13,426 nucleotides of DNA from Omnitrophica bacterium RIFCSPLOWO2_01_FULL_45_10b (GCA_001804205.1 MHFM01000004.1:1-13426), one strand, 5' to 3'. Shown: positions 1 to 7,272, counted from the stretch's first letter. Notes: generated from the letters alone by a model not told the origin. Numbers and translations are program-made.

Positions 1-588
1 GAGAAAAAACAATTAGAGGTTTCTCCAGGTGAAGCAATTCGATCTCGGCGGAACTTATTGGGATGGAGAGCGATTGAATTGGCACGGCGCTCCGGCATCA
101 ACCCCGGGACACTCAATGCCATCGAAAAGGGGAGGATCGCTTCACCTTCTCTGAAGAATCTTTCTTCGATCGCAAAAACGCTAGGCATTTCAGTAGCAGC
201 GCTTTTTTCCGAAGCCTATTCGGATTCGGAACGGGTCTTTATGGGAGGAAATCAGAAAGGGCAGCATATCCTTGAGTTTCCAAAAGACGGACTGCGGATT
301 GTATGCTACACGCCATTGGTTCCCAGTGTTTTTGTGGGCAAAGTGATTGTCAAAGGGGAGACGCGCGTGGAACATCGTGTACTGCCGACTTCAGGAATGA
401 TCTTTGTCCAAGTCATTATGGGGAAATTATCGATTTCTTTTGACGGCAAGGATCAGTTGGTTCGCGAAGGGAACTATGCCTTTTTTGACGGCTGTTTTCC
501 TCATTCGTATCACAATCCTCACTTTAAAGAAAGTACCTTCCTTTTAGTGACCGCGCCTTCCTTTCTTACGCGCCCCTCCACGCTATAA
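1..588 (+). CDS. XRE-family HTH regulator with cupin domain (5' partial)
   Basis: Probable ligand-responsive DNA-binding transcription factor of the cytoplasm. The reading frame is open from base 1 (195 codons to TAA at 586-588), so the true start lies upstream; the TTG at 58 falls inside the first HTH helix and is not a credible start. In the visible fragment, residues 12-69 form an XRE/Cro-type helix-turn-helix: ELARRSGINPGTLNAIEKG holds helices 2 and 3, followed by SLKNLSSIAKTLGIS. Residues about 94-184 look like a small beta-barrel cupin (HRVLPTSG, then VREGNYAFFDGCFPHSYHNP). A canonical HxH metal pair is not evident, so metal binding is doubtful. Members of this HTH-cupin family usually repress or activate neighbouring metabolic or efflux genes. 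It lies 148 bp upstream of the efflux operon on the same strand; control of that operon is an inference from position only. Confidence 0.9.
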   Translation, partial: EKKQLEVSPGEAIRSRRNLLGWRAIELARRSGINPGTLNAIEKGRIASPSLKNLSSIAKTLGISVAALFSEAYSDSERVFMGGNQKGQHILEFPKDGLRIVCYTPLVPSVFVGKVIVKGETRVEHRVLPTSGMIFVQVIMGKLSISFDGKDQLVREGNYAFFDGCFPHSYHNPHFKESTFLLVTAPSFLTRPSTL

Positions 589-666
589 TCAAAAATGGGC
601 ACCACAAATATGAACTAGAAAATATTTAGCCCCCTGACGAAAGTGCCGATACTATAAGGACATATG

Positions 667-695
667 TTGACTTCAATTCTACGATTTATTATAAT
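667..695 (+). promoter_or_regulatory. Sigma-70-type promoter of the efflux operon
   Basis: The -35 box is TTGACT at 667-672 (one mismatch to TTGACA) and the -10 box is TATAAT at 690-695 (perfect), with an exact 17-bp spacer. Transcription should start near 701-703, giving a short leader of about 35 nt before the channel gene. Seen directly in sequence; usage is inferred. Such a near-ideal promoter would be strong unless repressed, which fits a nearby repressor. Confidence 0.8.
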
Positions 696-719
696 TTTCT
701 CGTGATTGTACTAACCCAC

Positions 720-724
720 AGGAG
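720..724 (+). promoter_or_regulatory. Ribosome-binding site of the TolC-like gene
   Basis: AGGAG ends 12 nt before the ATG at 737. This spacing is slightly long but acceptable. It supports the ATG at 737 as the start, directly ahead of a signal peptide. Confidence 0.6.
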
Positions 725-736
725 ATTCCAGTTCGA

Positions 737-2503
737 ATGATCAAGTTAAGGCATGGCAAGACACTGGCGTGGTTATTAGTGGTGTCACTCGGCATTCCCA
801 ATTTTACTCAAGCGGCCACACCAGAAGATTCCAATGGTTCCACCAAAGGCGAACATCAAATCGAAGAAGATCGCGATCAAGCGATTCTTGAGGCGCTCAT
901 TACGGTAGATCCCTCTTTGGCTCCTCAAAACGTGATTGAGGGGGAGGTGGGGCCAGATCAGGCACAATGGATTACTCAGGAAGTTGGCCGCTTGCGCCAA
1001 GCACGCCATCAGCAGTTCAAGCACCTGCCCATGAGCCATATCAAAACAATCGTTACCCCTCAAACGGTGGGCGCAAAGCAGAAGTTTTTACAGACCAGGG
1101 AAAAGAATTTATCTGAGGTCCTCAACCGTTCGACAGAAGTTTACATCCCTGCCCAAATTGCGAAAGACCGGATGACATTGGCCCGGTTTAGAATCGCCAA
1201 AGCGATTCGAAGCTTTTTGCCGGAAGCCGGTGTGACGGGAAACATCAAAAGTGGTTCGCTCTCAGGATCTTCATTTTTGAGTGATAACTGGAGAATGCAA
1301 TTTCGAGTTCCGGTATTCCGAGGCGGCGTTTTGTGGAACACGCTCTTTTTGGAAATGGCTAATTTGGAAGTCGCCAAGCGCGAATACGACAAAGCTATTT
1401 CAGACCTTGTTGCCGATGTTTTTCAAGCTTATTTCGAATTTGAACGCTCCCGCAACGTGCTTTACGACCGCGAGGGACTTTTTGAAAAAGCGAAACAGCA
1501 AAAGAAAATTTCAGATGAGAAATATAATGCTAAGTTAACTTCTGAAATTGAGAAGTTAAACGCAGATTCTCTCTATAGCCAAGCTCAGTATGATTTAGAA
1601 ACAGCGCAGCAGGAAGTTGAGATTGCGAAATTGGAACTTCAAAAGTTTCTCGATTTGGAAACGGGAGATCCCATTGAAGTTGCCGCTTTATACTCATTGG
1701 AAGGGTTGAATGTCGATGCGCTCAAGCAAAGTGTCGTGGTAAGCGGGTCTAATACTGGTGGGCAATTTGAAAATGATTTGGACCGTTTGATTGAGTTAAC
1801 GTATGAGCATCGGTCGGACTTACAAGTGGAAGCTGCAAAATTGAAGGCCACCCAGTTTGCTTATCGAGTCGCTTTGGGACAAAGGTTGCCTAAATTTGAT
1901 TTGCTTGTTGAGTTTGGAGAATTGGCGGAAGCGTTTATCCAGAATTTAGATTCAAAACGCGGACCAAAACACAGCCATGAATTCCGTTTTGGAATGGAAA
2001 TGACATGGCCGCTTTTAGGAAATACATTGAAATGGGCCTATGATCATGACCAACATGCGCCATCCGTAACGCAATTTTTAAGCGGCCAGGGAACGCGTAC
2101 GAGATCAAATACGCTCTCTGCTAATTTGTTAGACGATATGGGCCAATTTTCATCAATGATTGAAGCAAAAATCAGCAATCTGGAACAGGTGGTGGAGCTT
2201 GAAAAAACAGAGCGGGATGTTGTTCGTGAAGTGAAAGAAGCTTACTTTAATTTCAACAAAGCAATGATTCAAGTTGAATCTGCTTATAAACGGATGGGTT
2301 ATCGAAGCCGACTTGCTCAGCTTGCGAAACACCGGCTCGAAACCAATGAGGTACAGATCTCAGAATATCTTCAAGCAGAGATGGATTTTGTCCAAGAGCG
2401 TTCTTTGGTTTACAAGGCAATGTCTGATTTCTTTTTATCTAAAGCCAAACTGAATCGTGCTATTGGGATCCGCGACTATTTGGCGGTTGAAGTTCTTAAA
2501 TAA
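737..2503 (+). CDS. TolC-family outer-membrane efflux channel
   Basis: Outer-membrane exit duct of a tripartite efflux pump, expected to form a trimeric beta-barrel and periplasmic alpha-helical tunnel. Residues 1-26 are a Sec signal peptide (basic H-R-K start, core AWLLVVSLGI, cleavage near FTQA-A). There is no lipobox cysteine, so it is not a lipidated OprM-type protein. The first OEP repeat spans about 138-306 (FRIAKAIRSFLPEAGVTGN, then long helices with DLVADVFQAYFEFERSRNVL); the second spans about 350-582 (helix with SDLQVEAAKLKATQFAYRVA, ending LNRAIGIRDYL). At 588 residues it is about 95 longer than E. coli TolC. The excess is largely an acidic, Gln-rich N-terminal extension (27-137) and an extra loop near 430-470, probably extracellular or between barrel strands. 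It is first in the operon and ends 2 bp before the adaptor. The family is clear; substrate is unknown. Confidence 0.92.
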   Translation: MIKLRHGKTLAWLLVVSLGIPNFTQAATPEDSNGSTKGEHQIEEDRDQAILEALITVDPSLAPQNVIEGEVGPDQAQWITQEVGRLRQARHQQFKHLPMSHIKTIVTPQTVGAKQKFLQTREKNLSEVLNRSTEVYIPAQIAKDRMTLARFRIAKAIRSFLPEAGVTGNIKSGSLSGSSFLSDNWRMQFRVPVFRGGVLWNTLFLEMANLEVAKREYDKAISDLVADVFQAYFEFERSRNVLYDREGLFEKAKQQKKISDEKYNAKLTSEIEKLNADSLYSQAQYDLETAQQEVEIAKLELQKFLDLETGDPIEVAALYSLEGLNVDALKQSVVVSGSNTGGQFENDLDRLIELTYEHRSDLQVEAAKLKATQFAYRVALGQRLPKFDLLVEFGELAEAFIQNLDSKRGPKHSHEFRFGMEMTWPLLGNTLKWAYDHDQHAPSVTQFLSGQGTRTRSNTLSANLLDDMGQFSSMIEAKISNLEQVVELEKTERDVVREVKEAYFNFNKAMIQVESAYKRMGYRSRLAQLAKHRLETNEVQISEYLQAEMDFVQERSLVYKAMSDFFLSKAKLNRAIGIRDYLAVEVLK

Positions 2504-2505
2504 AA

Positions 2506-3804
2506 ATGCAAATGGACCAGCCCGATCCCAAGGAACCAGCTGCTGAACCGCCACAAAAAGGCCTCAAAACTTCTCCCCTCAAACTCTTTGTTGAATTAGC
2601 CAAAGATTTTATCACCATCGCAAAAAACTGGATTGCCCATGCGCGCCCTCGCGTGCAAGTTTTTTTGAGCAACCCTCAAAATGTCCGAAAAATTATTATC
2701 GGTATCGCTGTTTTGGCCGTCATTCTTACCGTTCGGGCTATTTTTTTCCCAGCCCCTAAAGAAAATGTCGGTAAAAAGCAGGATGCAAAAGGGGAAGAAG
2801 ATTTAGTTCCGGTTAAAGTATTCAAGGTGGGTCGGTTTAATTTTGAAGATTCTCTAAATGCCTTAGGAACCATCAAAGGCGGAGTCGAATTTAAGCTCAG
2901 TTTCGAAATTCCAGGTGTCATCAGTGCAATCAATTATCGTGAAGGTGAGCGCTATGAAGCGGGAGCGCTTTTAATTTCATTGAAGCAGGATGATATTTTA
3001 CTCCGCCTGAAACGTTCTCAGGCGGAACAGCAGAAAGCATTGACGGGTTTGGCGATTGCCGATGAAAAGTTTAAAGAGCACCAGAAACTTTTTGAAATCG
3101 GAGCCATTCCGCAAACAACGCTTGATAAAGTGAAACTTGAAGTCGATCAAGCGCGTTATGAGGCTGAAGCGCTTACCCTTGAAATGAAAGCCAATGAAGC
3201 GGTTCTTGAAAAATCCAATTTATACGCACCCAGTACGGGAACCATCGGCGAATTGCATGTGGAAGAGGGTGAAGCCATTACCCAAAATACTTTGGTTGGA
3301 AGCCATATGTCGCTGGAACGGGTTGTTGCTGAATTTGGAATTACGGAACGGGAAATCAACAAAATCTCACTTGGCCAAAATGCCAAAGTATTTGTCGATG
3401 CTTATTCGGATAAAGTATTTGAAGGCACGATCGAAAACATTGCGCCCGTTATCATTGGCACCTCTCGAACGGCTGATGTCCGAGTGCGGATTGAAAATCC
3501 GGAAGGAGCGCTGCTTCCCGGTATGTTTGCCCGGATTAAAATTTTGCTTTATCAGAAGAAAAATACTTTGGTGGTGCCCAACGACGCGCTTCAGGGAAAG
3601 GAACATGAGCAATTTGTATATGTGATTCATAGTGAAGATAAAAAAGCGGTCAAGACACCGGTGGTTGTAGGATATGCCCGTGTGGATTATGCACAAATTG
3701 ACTCAGGCCTTCGTGAAGGTGATTTGGTCGCAGTTTCGGGTCTTGAGCGTTTGGAAGAAGGGGCTAAAGTAAAGATCATCGAAACGCAAGAAGCGGAGCT
3801 GTAA
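2506..3804 (+). CDS. RND/HlyD-type periplasmic adaptor (membrane fusion protein)
   Basis: Links the inner-membrane permeases to the TolC-like channel. Visible layout of the 432 residues: a cytoplasmic Pro-rich and then amphipathic N-terminal stretch (1-60); one transmembrane helix (about 62-82, core IIIGIAVLAVILTV); lipoyl/barrel-sandwich halves at about 129-161 (KLSFEIPGVISAINYREGER) and 236-270 (NLYAPSTGTIGELHVEEGEA); an alpha-hairpin coiled coil between them (163-235); a beta-barrel (271-345, with LPGMFARIKI); and a membrane-proximal domain (352-430, TLVVPNDALQG). AcrA-like adaptors are usually lipoproteins of about 380-400 residues with a short N-terminus. This one is instead anchored by a helix and has an unusual cytosolic tail. 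The ATG at 2506 follows the upstream TAA by 2 bp without a clear Shine-Dalgarno sequence, so translation is probably coupled; the ATG at 2512 is an alternative start. Confidence 0.92.
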   Translation: MQMDQPDPKEPAAEPPQKGLKTSPLKLFVELAKDFITIAKNWIAHARPRVQVFLSNPQNVRKIIIGIAVLAVILTVRAIFFPAPKENVGKKQDAKGEEDLVPVKVFKVGRFNFEDSLNALGTIKGGVEFKLSFEIPGVISAINYREGERYEAGALLISLKQDDILLRLKRSQAEQQKALTGLAIADEKFKEHQKLFEIGAIPQTTLDKVKLEVDQARYEAEALTLEMKANEAVLEKSNLYAPSTGTIGELHVEEGEAITQNTLVGSHMSLERVVAEFGITEREINKISLGQNAKVFVDAYSDKVFEGTIENIAPVIIGTSRTADVRVRIENPEGALLPGMFARIKILLYQKKNTLVVPNDALQGKEHEQFVYVIHSEDKKAVKTPVVVGYARVDYAQIDSGLREGDLVAVSGLERLEEGAKVKIIETQEAEL

Positions 3805-4027
3805 TGTATGATTCTCCACCTTTTGGCGCTGCGTCAATGGGTGAATCGTTCTGTCCGCACCTCTCCTCGTAGCTCTCCTAGCATTCTTATTGTATCCTTT
3901 CAAATAGGCAGCGCAAGATGATCCCGTTAGAGCTCGGAATTTAAAGGAATTATTCTAAAATGCACGCAGTTAAAATCGGGCAACAACCGTCCATGTCAAA
4001 CTTAACGATATTTGGAGCTCTAACGGG
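3805..4027 (+). other. Unusual 223-bp gap inside the operon
   Basis: The other operon junctions are 2 bp, so this gap stands out. It holds a possible 37-codon ORF (3808-3921), an 8-codon ORF that overlaps its stop (ATG at 3918, TAA at 3942-3944), a 23-codon leader ORF (3960-4031) and a perfect 15-bp inverted repeat (3921-3935 and 4015-4029). A weaker 7-bp pair, GCGCTGC at 3826-3832 with GCAGCGC at 3908-3914, could close an outer hairpin. No convincing -35/-10 pair was found, so it reads more like a post-transcriptional control segment than a new promoter. Confidence 0.55.
3808..3921 (+). CDS. Possible small ORF (37 codons) after the adaptor
   Basis: The ATG at 3808 is preceded by GGAG at 3795-3798 (9-nt spacing, inside the end of the adaptor gene) and starts 4 nt after the adaptor stop. 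The frame runs to TGA at 3919-3921. The product would start MILHLLALRQWVNRSVRTS and is basic and Ser-rich, with no recognised domain or clear membrane helix. Its stop overlaps an ATG at 3918 (ATGA) that opens an 8-codon ORF. It may be a coupling peptide, a decayed gene remnant or chance; no function is proposed. Confidence 0.25.
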   Translation: MILHLLALRQWVNRSVRTSPRSSPSILIVSFQIGSAR

Positions 4028-4029
4028 AT
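3921..4029 (+). repeat. Perfect 15-bp inverted repeat covering the permease A start
   Basis: The left arm ATCCCGTTAGAGCTC (3921-3935) is the exact reverse complement of the right arm GAGCTCTAACGGGAT (4015-4029), with a 79-nt loop. The right arm includes most of the GGAG Shine-Dalgarno sequence (4014-4017) and the A and T of the permease A start codon (4028-4029). In mRNA the arms could pair and block initiation. GATGA also occurs at both outer ends (3917-3921 and 4027-4031), which allows a miniature inverted-repeat insertion as an alternative, although the repeats overlap the arms. Confidence 0.8.
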
Positions 4030-4031
4030 GA
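3960..4031 (+). CDS. Candidate 23-codon leader ORF coupled to permease A
   Basis: The ATG at 3960 has an AAGGA at 3944-3948 upstream (11-nt spacing). The frame begins MHAVKIGQQPSMSNL and ends at TGA 4029-4031, which overlaps the permease A ATG at 4028 in the classic ATGA arrangement. The whole ORF lies in the loop and right arm of the inverted repeat at 3921-4029. A ribosome reading it would therefore pass through the right arm and could open the permease start. The arrangement is seen in sequence; a regulatory role is inferred, and chance occurrence of so short an ORF remains possible. Confidence 0.4.
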   Translation: MHAVKIGQQPSMSNLTIFGALTG

Positions 4032-7000
4032 GCCTTCCACGTTTAGCGATTCAACAGCGCGTAACGACTGTGATGGCTTCAGCCGCTGTCGTTTTCCTTG
4101 GAGCTATTTCAGTCTTGTCGATTCAAAAGGAGTTATTCCCTCCTCTTACCTTTCCGCAGATTACCATTGTCACCGAGTATGTAAACGCCGCACCTGAAGA
4201 AATCGAAACTCTGATCACCCGCCCGTTGGAGGAGGCGATCAGCGCAACCAGCGGCCTTCGGGAACTCAAATCCGTTTCCCAAGAGGGTAAAAGCACTATT
4301 TTTGCTTCCTTTGGGTGGAATGAAAATATTGAATTTGCCGCTTTGGCCGTCCGCGAAAAAATTGACTTGGTGAAGGAACGACTCCCAAAAGAATCAGGCG
4401 ACCCTATGGTTTTGAAATTTGATCCGCTGTCCAGGCCGGTCATGATTCTTTCCGTAACGGGGAAAATGTCGCCCGCGGACTTAAAACTTTTATCGGAGAA
4501 AATCTTAAAGGAAAATATTGAAAAGGTGGAAGGCGTTGCGTCCGCTTCAATTTCCGGGGGATTAGACCGTGAGATCCAAGTGGAATTGGACCAAGGAAGA
4601 TTACAGAATGCCCGCGTTTCGATTTTGGATGTCATTGACGCCATTGACCGCTCTAATATTTCGTACCCGGCCGGCAGCATTAAAAAAGGACTTTATGAAT
4701 ATTTGATTCGCACCGTAGGTGAATTTCGATCCGTTCCGGAAATCGGCTATACCGTGATCACAACCGATGTAAAGAAAAAATTTCAGCAACATGCCGACAC
4801 TTTTCTGGAGCAAGGCACTAAGGGTGCCCGTGAAACTTTGGATACGCTTCGACAAGAGCGTGAACGCGGTGTTCCGGATAAGCGGTTGGTGATGGTGAGA
4901 GATGTTGGAGCGGTCAAAGACGGGTTTCATGAACGGACGTCCATTTCGCGCTATAACGGAAAAGAGAATATTTCAATCGCCATTCAAAAGCAAGGTTCGG
5001 CCAATACGGTTAAGGTGGTTGAACGGGTTAAGAGAGAGCTCCAGTTTTTAAAAGAAGATATTGAAGCGAGAGGTCTTCATGTGGAACTCATTTATGATCA
5101 TTCAATTTTCATTAAGGAATCCATTAAAAGCGTTCGAGATGCTGCCGTTGCGGGCGGTGTGATCGCAATGCTTTGTCTGGTACCTTTCTTTGGAAATTGG
5201 GCCAGCCCTTTAATCGTTGCGATCGGAATTCCAATTACCACAATCGGTGTTTTTTTCCTGTTCCAACTGCAAGGGATCACGCTCAATACAATGTCATTGG
5301 GCGGCCTTGCTTTAGGAACAGGAATGATTGTGGATACCAGCATCGTTGTGATTGAAAATATTTTCCGATTGCGCGAGCAAGGAAAATCTTTAGTGGATTC
5401 TGCCATTAAAGGCGCTGAAGAAGTGTTTTGGCCCGTTGTGACTTCCAATTTAACCACCATCGCCGTCTTTCTGCCGATGATCCTTTTGATTCCCGGCGTG
5501 GCCGGTCAATTATTTAAAGACCTTTCTTGGGCCGTTATTCATTCTCAGATTATCGCGACGTTCGTATCCGTTGGGCTTGTTCCAATGCTTCTTACGTATG
5601 TTCCACTTTCAGCGAAAAAGGAATCCAAAGCGCCTAAGGCGGCTGTTTCGATGGAGACAATGAAAAACAAGGCGAAAGCTTATTTTGCGTCCTTAAATCC
5701 AAAAGGCCAAAACCAAGTTTTTCTCAGCATCATTGGCATTGGTGTCCTTTCTTTCTTGCTCAGTTTGCTGATTTTTCGCTCCTTGGATACCGAAGTTCTT
5801 CCGAAAGTGGACCAAGGACAATTTTTAATCCATGTCAACTTGCCTGTGGGGAGCACTATTGAAGCTACGGATGAAATTGTCAGCACGATTGAACAGGAAG
5901 CGCGGGCTGTCAAGGAAGTGGAAAACGTTACAGTAACGATCGGTTCATCTTCTTCATCTAAAGGGGGCGAGATTACCGTGGAAACGCTGCGCCCATATCA
6001 AGCACTTGTCCTCGTCGGGCTTAAGGAGAAAAGAAAGCACTCATCCGCCGAGATAGTTTCTGATATTAAAAAAAGGCTTGAGCCGCATAAGCTTCAAAAA
6101 GCAGAGATTGAGTTTGTGCTTCAGGAAAGCGAGTTTGATTTTGCACAAGCAGGCGGAAAACCAATTGTCGTGGAAATTAAAGGTTATGATTTGGAGGAGC
6201 TGACAAAACTGGCAAGACGGATTGAGAAAGCGGCGTTGTCTATTCCCGGGATTACCGAAGTTCTGAATGATATTGGTGAGCCTTCCCCTGAAACGAAAGT
6301 GGAAATCGACCGCCGCAAAGGAGCTCTTTTTGCCATTTCAGCGCGCGACATTTCTCTTACGATGAAGGCGGGAATCGAAGGCGCCGTTGCCACAACCTTC
6401 AAGGAAGCGGGCAGAGAAATTGACGTGCGGGTACGCCTTGAGGAAAAAGACAGAAAAGACATCAGTCAAATTGGCAATCTTCTCGTTTACAGCAATGCGC
6501 TTGAAGTGCCCGTACAGCTTAAGGAAGTAGGAGCTATCAAACAAGGGTATGGGCCGAGTGAAATTCGCCGCAAAGATCAAATTCGAACTGTTTTAGTAAC
6601 CGCCGCGATTGAAAAAGGTTTTAAAGAGAAAAACGTTTTGACCAAGTTTTCTAAAGAACTAGACGCACTTGAGCTTCCAAAAGACTACACGGTTGACTTA
6701 ACCGGAAAAGCCAAAGAAGTACGCGAGTCGTTTCGCCTCATTGGTTTTGCGATTGCGCTTGCGCTGATTCTGAATTACATGATCATGGCCGCTCAGTTTG
6801 AGTCATTCCTCCATCCTTTGATCATCATGTTTACCGTCCCTCTTTCTTTAATCGGCGTTGCCCTTGCGCTTTTATTAACTCATACGGCCATTAGCATTAT
6901 TTCGCTTTTGGGGGTTTTGATTTTAGCTGGAAACGTGGTGAACAATGCCATCGTGTTGATTGATTTCATTAATGGAGCAAGACGGGAAGGCATTGAATTG

Positions 7001-7270
7001 GTTGAAGCTTGTGTTGAATCCATCTTTGTTCGTTTTCGTCCCATTGTGATGTCCACAACGACTTCCGTCGTGGGATTGATTCCACTGGCTTTGGGCCTTG
7101 GAAAGGGTGCTGAACTTCAAGCCCCGCTTGCGATTGCCATGATCGGAGGCCTTTCAAGCGCAACCTTCTTTACGCTTTGTGTTATTCCTTCCGTTTATAT
7201 TTTAGTGACCCGCTTTTTCGATCGATTATTCCCCGTCTTTATTGATGAGGGAGAGGGAGAAGCAGCTTAG
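4028..7270 (+). CDS. RND efflux permease A
   Basis: Inner-membrane proton-driven efflux permease of the RND superfamily, 1080 residues. The start MSLPRLAI at 4028 matches the usual RND opening and has GGAG ten nt upstream. Twelve helices can be placed near 13-31, 368-388, 393-414, 419-446, 468-490, 498-525, 565-585, 901-919, 929-949, 955-979, 1006-1024 and 1033-1060, with periplasmic porter/docking loops between TM1-TM2 and TM7-TM8. The TM4 relay motif is GTGMIVDTSIVVIEN: D436 is kept but the second Asp of AcrB (D408) is Thr. In TM10, GNVVNNAIVLIDF has Asn972 where AcrB has K940, a pattern common in non-AcrB RND branches. A highly charged insert of about 35 residues (about 247-286) lies in the N-terminal docking region and is absent from permease B. 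Substrate cannot be told; multidrug, lipid and other exporters share this architecture. Confidence 0.93.
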   Translation: MSLPRLAIQQRVTTVMASAAVVFLGAISVLSIQKELFPPLTFPQITIVTEYVNAAPEEIETLITRPLEEAISATSGLRELKSVSQEGKSTIFASFGWNENIEFAALAVREKIDLVKERLPKESGDPMVLKFDPLSRPVMILSVTGKMSPADLKLLSEKILKENIEKVEGVASASISGGLDREIQVELDQGRLQNARVSILDVIDAIDRSNISYPAGSIKKGLYEYLIRTVGEFRSVPEIGYTVITTDVKKKFQQHADTFLEQGTKGARETLDTLRQERERGVPDKRLVMVRDVGAVKDGFHERTSISRYNGKENISIAIQKQGSANTVKVVERVKRELQFLKEDIEARGLHVELIYDHSIFIKESIKSVRDAAVAGGVIAMLCLVPFFGNWASPLIVAIGIPITTIGVFFLFQLQGITLNTMSLGGLALGTGMIVDTSIVVIENIFRLREQGKSLVDSAIKGAEEVFWPVVTSNLTTIAVFLPMILLIPGVAGQLFKDLSWAVIHSQIIATFVSVGLVPMLLTYVPLSAKKESKAPKAAVSMETMKNKAKAYFASLNPKGQNQVFLSIIGIGVLSFLLSLLIFRSLDTEVLPKVDQGQFLIHVNLPVGSTIEATDEIVSTIEQEARAVKEVENVTVTIGSSSSSKGGEITVETLRPYQALVLVGLKEKRKHSSAEIVSDIKKRLEPHKLQKAEIEFVLQESEFDFAQAGGKPIVVEIKGYDLEELTKLARRIEKAALSIPGITEVLNDIGEPSPETKVEIDRRKGALFAISARDISLTMKAGIEGAVATTFKEAGREIDVRVRLEEKDRKDISQIGNLLVYSNALEVPVQLKEVGAIKQGYGPSEIRRKDQIRTVLVTAAIEKGFKEKNVLTKFSKELDALELPKDYTVDLTGKAKEVRESFRLIGFAIALALILNYMIMAAQFESFLHPLIIMFTVPLSLIGVALALLLTHTAISIISLLGVLILAGNVVNNAIVLIDFINGARREGIELVEACVESIFVRFRPIVMSTTTSVVGLIPLALGLGKGAELQAPLAIAMIGGLSSATFFTLCVIPSVYILVTRFFDRLFPVFIDEGEGEAA
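7248..7260 (+). promoter_or_regulatory. Ribosome-binding site of permease B within the end of permease A
   Basis: The purine run AGGGAGAGGGAGA encodes the acidic Glu/Gly tail of permease A and gives two overlapping Shine-Dalgarno matches 12 or more nt before the ATG at 7273. It supports that start and tight translational linkage of the two permeases. Confidence 0.55.
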
Positions 7271-7272
7271 CT

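Larger units (their letters stand above)
589..736 (+). other. Intergenic region between regulator and efflux operon
   Basis: This 148-bp AT-rich gap carries the operon promoter at 667-695 and the ribosome-binding site at 720-724. An imperfect 15-bp palindrome, CTAGAAAATATTTAG at 615-629 (five of seven arm positions pair), sits about 40 bp upstream of the -35 box and could be an operator, though AT-rich DNA gives such matches by chance. A short GGCAC/GTGCC pair (598-602 and 643-647) has no T-tract, so it does not read as a terminator for the upstream regulator. Confidence 0.5.

Noticed and set aside
664..705. 13-codon ORF with AAGGA upstream of the TolC-like gene
   Set aside because: It coincides with the -35/-10 boxes at 667-695 and would not be in the mRNA started from that promoter.
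3805..3920. Separate promoter for the permease genes
   Set aside because: No -35/-10 pair with acceptable spacing was found; nearby TTGTAT and TATTCT motifs are poorly matched and wrongly spaced.
4123..5460. Minus-strand ORFs (4123-4680, 4601-4930, 5098-5460) within permease A
   Set aside because: They lie antisense to a convincing RND permease, show no recognisable protein features and have no promoter or ribosome-binding site of note.
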